Assembly (NCBI RefSeq): GCF_014779765.1
Contig: NZ_JACXZA010000006.1
Location: 310,001 to 374,000 of the forward strand
Direction of reading: 5' to 3'
Length of the DNA stretch: 64,000 bases
From: Paenibacillus terricola
Lineage (GTDB): Bacteria > Bacillota > Bacilli > Paenibacillales > Paenibacillaceae
Both the position numbers and the translations under genes were made by a program. Below are positions 55,387 through 63,572 of this stretch, piece after piece (position 1 is the first letter of the stretch; every line of letters begins with the position of its first letter). A model generated the notes under the pieces. The model ran no database searches and had not been told where the DNA came from. It was given only the letters and a program-made list of their open reading frames with translations.

Positions 55387-55977
55387 CTAATAACCGATTA
55401 CTTTACCCAAGATTTCGTCTCTAGAATAAGGTCCATATTGCTGGCTGTCGTTGAAACCCCTCCAACGAATATCCGCCAAAATAAAAAATTCATTATCATG
55501 TAACGTCAATGGTTTCTCCAACGAATCATTCTTATCCATTGAAGTATCATTGCCATAAAACGCATCTAAGCTTTTCCCATTGATGTAGACCTGACCCTTC
55601 TTTACATTAACCGTTTCACCAGGGAGACCTACAACTCTTGCGATATCCGTATCTTGATGCTCCGTCGTTTCTTTGATTCTAAACCATACAATATCGCCTC
55701 GGGAAATCATGTTGGTCTTATAGTAATTCTTATCAACCAATACTTCATGACCGATGCTGAAGGGGTGGCGTCCATTGTCATAACCAAGGTCTGCCAACAT
55801 TCCGTCCGTTTGAACTTTTACTTTAGTTAGGGATGGATCCGGAGACGGAATCGGTTTTATTGTCATTTCTGTGGCTGTATCTTTAATTGTTTCGGAGCAA
55901 CCCGTTAGAAACAACGTCACTATCATAGTTGAAACAGCTACCAAGATAACAAGGTTCACTCTCGCGTTCATATGCAT
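55387..55977 (-). CDS. Signal peptidase I-like lipoprotein, probably inactive
   Basis: 196 residues. The N-terminus is a lipoprotein signal (LVAVSTMIVTLFLTGCSE), not the membrane anchor of LepB. The S26 fold is recognisable: SIGHEVLVDKNYYKTNMISR, GDIVWFR, the box D-like ARVVGLPGETVNVKKGQVYI, and the box E-like FILADIRWRGFNDSQQYGPY. The catalytic Ser of box B (SMxPTL) is replaced in TDGMLADL, and the Lys before RVVGLPG is Ala. It therefore cannot act as a Ser/Lys peptidase; a binding or decoy role is possible. ATG 55977 has GGAGCGGGGG upstream. Confidence 0.75.
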   Translation of the reverse strand: MHMNARVNLVILVAVSTMIVTLFLTGCSETIKDTATEMTIKPIPSPDPSLTKVKVQTDGMLADLGYDNGRHPFSIGHEVLVDKNYYKTNMISRGDIVWFRIKETTEHQDTDIARVVGLPGETVNVKKGQVYINGKSLDAFYGNDTSMDKNDSLEKPLTLHDNEFFILADIRWRGFNDSQQYGPYSRDEILGKVIGY

Positions 55978-56130
55978 TCCCCCGCTCCTTAGTTGAAGTA
56001 TTCGAGAAGTGATCAAGAAGTAATCGGAACCATCCTGCCTGTTGGCATGATAAGAACAACTCCTAGGCATCAGTGAGTACCGTTTAAGTTATATTTCTAT
56101 TTAAGAGTAATTTCTGGGGGAGAAATCGTA

Positions 56131-56466
56131 ATGGTGATATCTGAACGTCTTAAGAAAAAAATGTGTGTGCTGGAGATTCCAATTTGGGGTGGCTATCTGT
56201 GGCATTTATTTAGTTATAACAGGAAAGAGTATCTTGAAAAAAGTGCTGCAATACATGCATTCGTTAAACAACCTAAAGGTACTTGTTTTCTATTTTATCA
56301 ACATTCGAACTATGCTCTACGACTTGAAAACGCAGACAAATTGACCATTCAGGATTTACATGACCAATCAGATGTTTATGTCGTATCAGTGGATTTTAGT
56401 TGGACATTTGTTGTGACGCATGAAAAAGACTGGCTTGGACCTTATTTTAGTCGTCTAACCATTTAA
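56131..56466 (+). CDS. DUF4275-family protein
   Basis: 111 residues. Family features are LWHLFSYNRKEYLEKSAAIH, FVKQPKGTCFLFYQHSNYAL and the end FSWTFVVTHEKDWLGPYFSR. The family is cytoplasmic, small and of unknown function, common in Bacillales. GGGGAG precedes the ATG. Monocistronic. Confidence 0.82.
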   Translation: MVISERLKKKMCVLEIPIWGGYLWHLFSYNRKEYLEKSAAIHAFVKQPKGTCFLFYQHSNYALRLENADKLTIQDLHDQSDVYVVSVDFSWTFVVTHEKDWLGPYFSRLTI

Positions 56467-56562
56467 AATAGGTAAACATAGTCACCAATATGATTGACTG
56501 CATAATTCTTCATCAATCGTCTCCTCGTTAGCATATTCCTCTAGTAAGTTGACCTAACGACT

Positions 56563-57108
56563 TTATTGATCAGGATTCAAGTGAAGTGGTGATATTTTTA
56601 ATGATGGTTTCTCCATTGCGCCCCAATCTGGCGGAGCAGTAAAGAAAGTCTTAAGTCGATCGAAGATTCGTTCTCGCTCTTTGAACCTATAAGTACGCTC
56701 TTTAATCTCAAAGCAGAGGAGGAGCGCAATATCTAATGGCTGATGTGCCTCATGATATGAAAATTCGCTCACGATTGTTTCTTCGTTGATTCCTCCCGGA
56801 TCTCTAAGTTCCTCGTCTTCATTGATCTCCCAGTTTGCAAATGCTTCATCACGGAGCTGAATGTGTTGTTCAAATAATTTCTTTGCTTCGTTCATATGAG
56901 AAACGAATCTAGTCGGATCAAATAATAATGAAAAATAACCCATTAACTCTTCGAACATTCCTCGCTCCGTGAGACCAATTTCTATTCTGGTAAAACCATG
57001 TGTTATGCCCGGCTTTACCTCTTCCATATAGGAGTAGTTGAAACGAGCTAAGTTTGCAGCATAAGAAACCCTGTCCGTACGATAGTTGTAGAATGAACTG
57101 CACAGCAA
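56563..57108 (-). CDS. Hypothetical protein
   Basis: 181 residues, acidic, helical, no signal peptide. Begins at a TTG or internal start; the segment RIEIGLTERGMFEELMGYFS resembles FRGLLGPLYENGELGKLADY in the neighbouring small protein at 57142, so the two may be paralogous or parts of one former gene. The 5' start is uncertain and has no clear ribosome site. Function unknown. Confidence 0.55.
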   Translation of the reverse strand: MLCSSFYNYRTDRVSYAANLARFNYSYMEEVKPGITHGFTRIEIGLTERGMFEELMGYFSLLFDPTRFVSHMNEAKKLFEQHIQLRDEAFANWEINEDEELRDPGGINEETIVSEFSYHEAHQPLDIALLLCFEIKERTYRFKERERIFDRLKTFFTAPPDWGAMEKPSLKISPLHLNPDQ

Positions 57109-57141
57109 CCAGACTAGGGGTGGATAAATCCACCAAAAATA

Positions 57142-57378
57142 TTAATTATGGTCGCGATATAAATTACGATTGGCCGTCCCAAGCAGCTCAAAATAATCTG
57201 CCAGTTTACCGAGTTCGCCATTCTCATATAACGGACCTAGTAATCCTCGAAACTCATAAAGTCCGAAATCAAAGTGGTTGTCGATTGGATATCCTTCGTT
57301 CAGATCTTCGCGATTCCTTTCCTCGGTTCGCTCGACCATCTGCTTTAACCCTTCATAAAACAATAATCGATCATTCAC
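57142..57378 (-). CDS. Small hypothetical protein
   Basis: 78 residues, charged and helical (GLKQMVERTEERNREDLNEG, then FGLYEFRGLLGPLYENGELG). The start is GTG 57378 with GGAG about 12 bases upstream. It precedes the 181-residue hypothetical by 33 bases; together they look like one locus, perhaps split. Confidence 0.55.
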   Translation of the reverse strand: MNDRLLFYEGLKQMVERTEERNREDLNEGYPIDNHFDFGLYEFRGLLGPLYENGELGKLADYFELLGTANRNLYRDHN

Positions 57379-57392
57379 CCGTATATACGCTC

Positions 57393-57539
57393 CTATTCCT
57401 TATCTTTTTGATTTTTAATCAAAATATCAAGCCTTGCAATAATACGTTCATTGCTTTCCAAATTCCTCTTCAGCTTCCCATCGATATTGAGTATAGCTAG
57501 AACGATTACTACAAAGCCGATGATAATAACGATCTCCAT
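57393..57539 (-). CDS. Small membrane protein with coiled-coil tail
   Basis: 48 residues: one membrane helix (EIVIIIGFVVIVLAILNI) followed by a heptad-like charged tail (LKRNLESNERIIARLDILIK). GGGAGGG lies 7 bases before ATG 57539. Located 14 bases ahead of the gene at 57142 and likely in the same operon. Such proteins are common in Bacillales and uncharacterised. Confidence 0.7.
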   Translation of the reverse strand: MEIVIIIGFVVIVLAILNIDGKLKRNLESNERIIARLDILIKNQKDKE

Positions 57540-57658
57540 GAAATCCCTCCCAATTATTCCTCTGTACAAGACTCTCATGGTGTATAAAATTGTCAAATGT
57601 TTCCTAACCTATTAAACGTTATAAATTAGTTGAAGTTGCGCTAAACGGTCCGTTGAGA

Positions 57659-57692
57659 AAACGGCAGCCGATCGTTGGCCGGCTGCCGTTTT
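57659..57692. terminator. Bidirectional hairpin GGCAGCC-GGCTGCC
   Basis: AAACGGCAGCC pairs with GGCTGCCGTTT around an 11-base loop with T runs on both sides, placed downstream of the gene at 57725. It resembles a sequence near 44870-44910 and may belong to a dispersed repeat. Confidence 0.7.
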
Positions 57693-57724
57693 CTGGATTG
57701 ATCTATAGTCTCCCGCTAGTTCAA

Positions 57725-58408
57725 TCAATCATTCGATCTCACCCATACACGAAGCGGACCTACAGTTGTCCATCCCGATTGAAGTGCTGCGGTAAGATCA
57801 GTACCTCGTTCGTATCCCACCATAGGTAATCCTGGAAAATCCAATGAGACTATCTTATAAATGTCAGACCACAGATTATCGCTGTTACCACTTGAAAATA
57901 CGTTGGATATCCCTACGGCATTTGCACCTAAGTTAGCTATAAATCCTGCCACTTCACCCTTTTTCTTATTTGAATAGATTTTTACATCACGGCACTCTAA
58001 AAGTTCAGGTCTAATCACATTTTCGGAACCATGGACGGAAGTCCAATCTGCTAAGTCATTTTCTGTTGTGACATGGCACCATTCCGTTTGAACGGACTCC
58101 AAGTTAGCCACAGGTGCATGATAAATCCATTCGGCTGTAAATAACATTTCAAAATCAAACGGTGACATATCGAGATTAGCAAAACTATCTTTGATGGAGG
58201 ATACTACTTCTTTATTGCCCATGATGTCAATTACCTCATCAACAGTTACATGCCTGCTTGATGTAATCATGTCCGGGTAATACGTCGGCGCTTTCGAAGT
58301 TGTCCTCCAAATATGTTTTCTTGAGGTTGCAGTAATACCGTGCGTCTCGCATACGATTCCACACCAAACGATATTATTTAATACAGCTCTATCAACCTTA
58401 TCACTCAT
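57725..58408 (-). CDS. GNAT-like hypothetical protein
   Basis: 227 residues. The C-terminal third (FIANLGANAVGISNVFSSGN, then FPGLPMVGYERGTDLTAALQ and GPLRVWVRSND) looks like the last strands of a GNAT fold as in acetyltransferases acting on amino acids. The N-terminal part (WCGIVCETHGITATSRKHIW) is not recognised. GGGGGA precedes the ATG. A catalytic role is not proven. Confidence 0.65.
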   Translation of the reverse strand: MSDKVDRAVLNNIVWCGIVCETHGITATSRKHIWRTTSKAPTYYPDMITSSRHVTVDEVIDIMGNKEVVSSIKDSFANLDMSPFDFEMLFTAEWIYHAPVANLESVQTEWCHVTTENDLADWTSVHGSENVIRPELLECRDVKIYSNKKKGEVAGFIANLGANAVGISNVFSSGNSDNLWSDIYKIVSLDFPGLPMVGYERGTDLTAALQSGWTTVGPLRVWVRSND

Positions 58409-58444
58409 GATTGATTCCCCCTGCCTTTATGAAATTCGCAACAT

Positions 58445-58627
58445 TTACCCAATATTATTATTCCCCAATTCCTTCGCGATCTCCCACTGCGTCCGTTCCT
58501 CCCCGCCGTCGATCAGCCCGAACCGGCCGACGACGACCTCCTTCTCCCGATCATCCAATATATCAAGGTTCTTGTAGATCGGTATTATCGAACTTTTGAC
58601 GTTATGGACACGATACGATGTTTGCAT
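58445..58627 (-). pseudogene. Region 4 relic of a sporulation sigma factor (SigK/SigE type)
   Basis: The frame contains LDILDDREKEVVVGRFGLID followed by ERTQWEIAKELG, the conserved start of sigma region 4.2 in SigE/SigK/SigF. It then breaks off (NNNIG) before the recognition helix. Nothing of regions 1-3 is present, so it is a fragment. Confidence 0.65.
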
Positions 58628-58791
58628 TTTGTGTTGATTGTTCGATTAATTTCAATCAGACACTATATTTAGAATAATGCATGAGTAAAAACATGCTCAT
58701 ACCATCTTATAGTGTTGTACCCGGCCACTTTCCGGTCTGCTCGGATCATGAGTTCAGGACTCGTTTCCATGACTATTCATGGCTCGGTGGG

Positions 58792-59562
58792 TTAATGCGA
58801 TAAGAAGATCTCTTTTGCAACTTTTATCGCATTCAATACTTTTGGGAATCCCGTGTACGGGGAGCATTGTAACAAGGCCTCAATGACTTCTTGTCTCGTT
58901 AAACCTACATGAATTGCAGCATTGAGATGTACGTGCAACTGAGGCTCGCATCCACCTTGAGCAGTTAAGGCTCCTAATGTTACAAGTTGACGTAGTTTGG
59001 GACTTAATCCTGAGCGGCTGTAGATTTCACCGAATGTAAATTCGATGATTTGTTCAGCTAATAGAGGGGCAATATCAGCAAGTGAATCAGCAACATCTTC
59101 GCCGTGTTTCCCGTCAATTTCCTGAAGTTTTGCCAAACCCCTTTGTTGTCTTTCTCCAACATTTTGTAATAGCTCGTCCTCGATGTTTACTTCGATATGT
59201 TGTTCAGCAAAAAGTTGTTTTGCGACGTTAATAGCATTTAAAGCACGCGGAAAACCACAAAACGGAATGCAATGGGTGGAAATTTCTATCATTTCGTTTG
59301 GCGTAATCCCAACTTTCAAGCCGAAGTTCATATGCCATTTGAGTTGATTTGGCGTATCACCTAACGAAATTAACGCAGCGATCACGATCATTTCCCTCTG
59401 TTGATAGGTTAATACGGGACGACTGAAAAGTTGCCCGAAAACTTCAATAATATATCTACTGATGTGAGGGGATACATCACTTAAATGATCAATGACGCTC
59501 TGGATGCCTGCTTCATCCGTTTCTTGAAATAATTTTTTTCCGATTGCATAGGATGAGTTCAT
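58792..59562 (-). CDS. Tandem carboxymuconolactone decarboxylase-family protein
   Basis: 256 residues with two CMD domains (about 30-120 and 160-252): TYQQREMIVIAALISLGDTP with THCIPFCGFPRALNAINVAK, and SPKLRQLVTLGALTAQGGCE with LLQCSPYTGFPKVLNAIKVA. Neither has the AhpD CxxC. GGAGG precedes the ATG. It starts 31 bases after the SnoaL-fused ECF gene; CMD proteins are typical partners and targets of ECF41-type sigma factors, so it is probably part of that module. Confidence 0.88.
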   Translation of the reverse strand: MNSSYAIGKKLFQETDEAGIQSVIDHLSDVSPHISRYIIEVFGQLFSRPVLTYQQREMIVIAALISLGDTPNQLKWHMNFGLKVGITPNEMIEISTHCIPFCGFPRALNAINVAKQLFAEQHIEVNIEDELLQNVGERQQRGLAKLQEIDGKHGEDVADSLADIAPLLAEQIIEFTFGEIYSRSGLSPKLRQLVTLGALTAQGGCEPQLHVHLNAAIHVGLTRQEVIEALLQCSPYTGFPKVLNAIKVAKEIFLSH

Positions 59563-59593
59563 TGTACAGCTACCTCCAGTTATAGTTTTCTGC

Positions 59594-60475
59594 CTATTCG
59601 TTGTTCAAGACTGCCAAGTTGAGCTCGCGAATGCGCGCCTGATCAGCGATCATTTCGATCTCAGTAATTTTGCCATCTACAGCTGTAATTTCGAGTACGA
59701 AGAGAGGTAGACCGCGGGGAGCTACGACGACGCCTACAGATCCGTTCACGAGCACCGGGCGCGCACCTTGAGCACGACCAGCGAATTGCTTGGCCACGGC
59801 TTGCGAACCGTGAACAATCGGCGAATGGGCAACCGGTGCAAATGCAGTGTCGTTTCGTAGTATGACATTGGGATCTAAGACCCTGAGAAGTTGTTCAAAA
59901 TCCCCGTTGCGTGATGCAGCAAGGAACGCCTCAACAAGCTCTCGTTTAGGTTTGAGATCCGCTTTTTCCGAAGTCGACTCGGCACCTTGAACCCGGCGAC
60001 GTGCGCGGCTCGCAAGCTGTCTTGTTGCGGCCTCGTTACGCTCTATAATTGGTGCTATCTCCGAAAAAGACAAAGCGAATACATCATGCAGCACAAATGC
60101 AATTCGTTCAGCTGGATTTAAATTCCCAAGCACTACAAGCATTGCAATACCGACAGAATCAGCCAACAGCGCTTCGTGCTCAGGATCGCTCCTGTCTTGG
60201 CTGCTATTCGCCGGCTCAGGTACACTCTCGATCGTCAGGTCTTCGCGCCGCGTTTTGCGGGATCGAAGCATATCAAGACAAACCCTCGAGGTAATCGTTG
60301 TCATCCATCCGCCTATATTTTCGACTCCACTTGTATCTGTGCGGCTAAGACGTATCCATGACTCTTGTACAGCATCATCCGCTTCACCCAGAGATCCGAG
60401 CATCCGGTAAGCCACCGCTTGCAAGTGATTCCGATGCGTCTCAAATTGTTCCGCAAGCCAGTTTTGATTGTTCAT
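59594..60475 (-). CDS. ECF sigma factor with SnoaL-like C-terminal domain (ECF41-like)
   Basis: 293 residues. Region 2 (about 10-75; HRNHLQAVAYRMLGSLGEAD, DAVQESWIRL) and region 4 (about 115-170; HDVFALSFSEIAPIIERNEA) are followed by a SnoaL/NTF2-like domain (about 180-290; ELVEAFLAASRNGDFEQLLR, DPNVILRNDT). In ECF41-type factors this extension controls activity in place of a separate anti-sigma. The linker lacks the full WLPEPL signature (only VPEP), so the exact group is open. AAGGAAGG precedes the ATG. Confidence 0.9.
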   Translation of the reverse strand: MNNQNWLAEQFETHRNHLQAVAYRMLGSLGEADDAVQESWIRLSRTDTSGVENIGGWMTTITSRVCLDMLRSRKTRREDLTIESVPEPANSSQDRSDPEHEALLADSVGIAMLVVLGNLNPAERIAFVLHDVFALSFSEIAPIIERNEAATRQLASRARRRVQGAESTSEKADLKPKRELVEAFLAASRNGDFEQLLRVLDPNVILRNDTAFAPVAHSPIVHGSQAVAKQFAGRAQGARPVLVNGSVGVVVAPRGLPLFVLEITAVDGKITEIEMIADQARIRELNLAVLNNE

Positions 60476-60509
60476 GCGCTACATTCCTTCCTTTATTTTT
60501 TACTTATAT

Positions 60510-60536
60510 GTCGTACGAAACTAAGTAAATGTGACG
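60510..60536 (-). promoter_or_regulatory. Candidate ECF-type promoter of the SnoaL-fused sigma gene
   Basis: On the minus strand CGTCACA (60536-60530), a 16-base spacer and CGAC (60513-60510) lie 34 bases ahead of the sigma start. This is close to the TGTCACA-N16-CGTC pattern I recall for ECF41-type promoters and suggests autoregulation. Confidence 0.5.
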
Positions 60537-60703
60537 GGAATGTTCAACAATTTTTATCTTGAGTTCTCATCCCTAAAAAATTTTCATCGATTTGGTCACG
60601 TTTCCGTGCGCACTTACGACATAGTTAGTGACAAGGGAAAACGGTCAATATGTATGGAGACCAAGTGTTCCCAAAAAAACTTTTAAACTAAGGAGCGATT
60701 ATT

Positions 60704-61129
60704 ATGAGTACGAATTTGATCCCTTTTCTTGAAATGAACGGAAGCGCTAATGAGGCCATTGCTTTATATGAGAAAGCACTGGATGCAAAGGTTGTTTATA
60801 AGCTGAGACTTGGAGATGTGCCGAAAAATCCGGAATCCCCGTTGCCGCCAGAGAAAGAAGATTTGATTTCTTATGCTATCTTGAAAATCGGAGATGCAGA
60901 GCTTCAAATTTCCGACCTTGTTACCGGTAGCAACTACCATAAGGGAACACAAATAACCCTAGTTGTTCAAACCCCCGATAAAGACAAAGCTGTACAATAT
61001 TTCGAGGCACTAAAAGAAGGCGGTCAAGTAAACGAGCCGCTGCAAGCAAGTTTCTTCAGCCCCGCTTACGGCAATGTAACGGACAAATTCGGCGTTACGT
61101 TCCGGATTCTCACAAAAGGGCGCCAGTAA
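60704..61129 (+). CDS. PhnB-like VOC-family protein, copy 1
   Basis: 141 residues. The PhnB/glyoxalase-like VOC fold is shown by TNLIPFLEMNGSANEAIALY, ILKIGDAELQISDLVTGSNY and the ending PAYGNVTDKFGVTFRILTKG. Enzymatic role unknown; relatives are often mislabelled as demethylubiquinone methyltransferases. AAGGAG precedes the ATG by 9 bases. It is divergent from the sigma gene and has a twin at 63115 differing only by Ile59Val. Confidence 0.85.
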   Translation: MSTNLIPFLEMNGSANEAIALYEKALDAKVVYKLRLGDVPKNPESPLPPEKEDLISYAILKIGDAELQISDLVTGSNYHKGTQITLVVQTPDKDKAVQYFEALKEGGQVNEPLQASFFSPAYGNVTDKFGVTFRILTKGRQ

Positions 61130-61161
61130 TTTTAAGCTGATCTAGTGGCTTTCTATTCGCA

Positions 61162-61497
61162 ATGTCTTCCGAAAGGACCATTGGGAGGGTAAGTTGATCC
61201 ATGGCGGAAAAATTCCCCTTTCTGTTGGTGTTTGGGTTTTGAACTATCGTATCCGTCGTATTATGAGTTCAGCCAGTTTTTACTGGTTGAACTCTTTTTC
61301 TTTAAGGAGTTTAGTACGGGTAGCCGGGATAGAGCAATCGTACCCGCGGGAGATATTGTTCCTATTCGCGGCTGCAGCTACAATAGCTTTGGCCTTTTCG
61401 CTGGCTCAGTTCTCGGAACGTTTAGGGCGGAGGTATGCGATTCTGTGTCCGTAAGTTTCGTTAATCCAGCTTTATGTGCAGTTTTGGACGCTGGGAA
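61162..61497. other. Unassigned stretch left of the IS110 relic
   Basis: Open frames of up to 106 codons exist on the plus strand but none has a ribosome site or recognisable domain. It may be decayed sequence of the same insertion element as the relic that follows. Confidence 0.35.
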
Positions 61498-61800
61498 TTC
61501 CGTTAAGACCGACAAGGAGACCACGGACGGTTTAATCACGCCAAGAAGTTAGTCGCTTTTGCGGGTGTTGATCCAGGTGTATTTTCATCTGGAAGTTTAC
61601 AGCGACTACTAACCGGATCACAAAGCGTGGCTCTAAGCAACTGAGGCATATCCTGTATCTTGCGGTTTAATGCAGGTTGAGGAATTCCCGGAATAAAAAG
61701 CGTGAAGAAGGAAAACCGTACCGAGTAGCCATTGCAGCCTGTATAAACAAGCTTCTACACTGGATCTACGCCCTATTAACAAAGAAAGAACTTAGCGAGA
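61498..61800 (+). mobile_element. Relic of an IS110-family transposase, C-terminal part
   Basis: In broken frames the plus strand encodes GDHGRFNHAKKLVAFAGVDP then GVFSSG, TATTNRITKRGSKQLRHILY and YRVAIAACINKLLHWIYALL, the C-terminal domain of IS110-family transposases. A base is missing near 61600, a CAA has become TAA at about 61670, and a short stretch is deleted before KKREEGKPYRV. No ends or target duplications were identified. Confidence 0.75.
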
Positions 61801-61915
61801 CACGAGGTCTTTCTCTCAAGATGCGCCTGTCCTTAAGTTATAACTTCGAGCAATACGCCGAAAATCTCTCCTGGTATCGTGGGTCGTTTCTAAGATAATG
61901 CGAACCCACAATGAT

Positions 61916-62554
61916 CTAATTCGGCTTTTCCTCAACCTTTAATATATTCTCTTCTATTAATTTCGCTATTTCCAAAGAATGATATTTATCACTAGAAGCT
62001 AAACCTTTAACAAGATTCTGCTGTCTTTGTATCGAATGATTCTGACTCAACTTCCATTTACCTTCTAGCCTGTTCAATTTAATCTCAAAAGCAACCAATC
62101 CGTTCATCAATCCATCAATAAACTTATCATCAAAGCTGACTAACCAAGGATTTGGCAGCGGCGATTCAAAAAAGTTAACGGTATTGCTTATTATTTTTTC
62201 GACTTCATCTCTGTCATCAATTACCTTAAATTCCCCGTACGCATGAACAGCTACATAGTTCCACGTAGGTGCAATTCGGGGTTCCTCATACCATGATGGA
62301 GAAATATAAGCATGCGGACCAGAAAAAACAACAAGGACTTCTTTATTGTCTAGATCCCTCCAATGAGGATTAGCTCTCGCCATATGGCTAATCAGAACAC
62401 CTTTATCGTATTTTTTCTCATCAATTAAAAAAGGTAAATGTGTTGCAAAAGGATTGTTCTTATGATGAGAAAATAGAATCCCAAAACTATTATCCTTGAT
62501 AAAATTCACAATTTTTGTTTTATCATCAACCTCAAAAGCTTTAGGAATGTACAT
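61916..62554 (-). CDS. PaiB-family FMN-binding regulator
   Basis: 212 residues. PaiB-type features are MYIPKAFEVDDKTKIVNFIK, HLPFLIDEKKYDKGVLISHM, ARANPHWRD, and the highly conserved AYISPSWYEE with PTWNYVAVHAYGEFKVID. The fold is a flavin-reductase-like split barrel; B. subtilis PaiB represses sporulation and protease genes. ATG 62554 is chosen with GGAGGAGG upstream. It is located between the two copies of the 879-bp repeat and is more AT-rich than its neighbours, suggesting acquisition. Confidence 0.88.
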   Translation of the reverse strand: MYIPKAFEVDDKTKIVNFIKDNSFGILFSHHKNNPFATHLPFLIDEKKYDKGVLISHMARANPHWRDLDNKEVLVVFSGPHAYISPSWYEEPRIAPTWNYVAVHAYGEFKVIDDRDEVEKIISNTVNFFESPLPNPWLVSFDDKFIDGLMNGLVAFEIKLNRLEGKWKLSQNHSIQRQQNLVKGLASSDKYHSLEIAKLIEENILKVEEKPN

Positions 62555-62693
62555 GGATTTTCCTCCTCCGCTTTCTGCTAAACCCTCATTTTGCAAAACT
62601 TCGTGATCAAGCATTTTTTTCGTGTCTTTTCGGTTTGTCATCCAGTGCCAGTTTTAGTTTATAGAAAAAATGAATGGGCAACATTCATTCCCT

Positions 62694-62886
62694 CCCTCGA
62701 GATAATCGTTGTCATTCATCCATCCATATTTTCGACTCCACTTGTATCTGTGCGGCTAAGACGTATCCACGACTCTTGTACAGCATCATCCGCTTCACCC
62801 AGAGATCCGAGCATCCGGTAAGCCACCGCTTGCAAGTGATTCCGATGCGTCTCAAATTGTTCCGCAAGCCAGTTTTGATTGTTCAT
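62694..62886 (-). pseudogene. Truncated duplicate of the SnoaL-fused ECF sigma gene
   Basis: Only the first 64 codons of the sigma factor are present, starting at the duplicated ATG 62886 and ending at the repeat border with no region 4. The duplicated ECF-type promoter at 62921-62947 is intact. Confidence 0.8.
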
Positions 62887-63114
62887 GCGCTACATTCCTT
62901 CCTCTATTTTTTACTTATATGTCGTACGAAACTAAGTAAATGTGACGGGAATGTTCAACAATTTTTATCTTGAGTTCTCATCCCTAAAAAATTTTCATCG
63001 ATTTGGTCACGTTTCCGTGCGCACTTACGACATAGTTAGTGACAAGGGGAAACGGTCAATATGTATGGAGACCAAGTGTTCCCAAAAAAACTTTTAAACT
63101 AAGGAGCGATTATT

Positions 63115-63540
63115 ATGAGTACGAATTTGATCCCTTTTCTTGAAATGAACGGAAGCGCTAATGAGGCCATTGCTTTATATGAGAAAGCACTGGATGCAAA
63201 GGTTGTTTATAAGCTGAGACTTGGAGATGTGCCGAAAAATCCGGAATCCCCGTTGCCGCCAGAGAAAGAAGATTTGATTTCTTATGCTGTCTTGAAAATC
63301 GGAGATGCAGAGCTTCAAATTTCCGACCTTGTTACCGGTAGCAACTACCATAAGGGAACACAAATAACCCTAGTTGTTCAAACCCCCGATAAAGACAAAG
63401 CTGTACAATATTTCGAGGCACTAAAAGAAGGCGGTCAAGTAAACGAGCCGCTGCAAGCAAGTTTCTTCAGCCCCGCTTACGGCAATGTAACGGACAAATT
63501 CGGCGTTACGTTCCGGATTCTCACAAAAGGGCGCCAGTAA
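63115..63540 (+). CDS. PhnB-like VOC-family protein, copy 2
   Basis: 141 residues, identical to the protein at 60704 except Val for Ile at residue 59. The ribosome site AAGGAG and upstream region are duplicated as well, so both copies are probably expressed. See the first copy for fold evidence. Confidence 0.85.
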   Translation: MSTNLIPFLEMNGSANEAIALYEKALDAKVVYKLRLGDVPKNPESPLPPEKEDLISYAVLKIGDAELQISDLVTGSNYHKGTQITLVVQTPDKDKAVQYFEALKEGGQVNEPLQASFFSPAYGNVTDKFGVTFRILTKGRQ

Positions 63541-63572
63541 TTTTAAGCTGATCTAGCGGCTCTCTATTCGCA

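Larger units (their letters stand above)
60283..61161. repeat. 879-bp direct repeat, copy 1
   Basis: This segment recurs at 62694-63572 with a constant offset of 2411 and no indels. It holds the first 64 codons of the ECF sigma gene, the divergent control region and the whole VOC gene. At least eleven substitutions were seen, all of them transitions. Confidence 0.95.
62694..63572. repeat. 879-bp direct repeat, copy 2
   Basis: Second copy of 60283-61161. Its left edge cuts the sigma gene after 64 codons and its right edge joins a truncated frame at 63573. Most differences from copy 1 cluster at the two edges. Confidence 0.95.

Noticed and set aside
62591-62973. Plus-strand open frames opposite the duplicated sigma start
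   Set aside because: They are antisense to the conserved first codons of the sigma gene and its promoter, and exist only because of the duplication.
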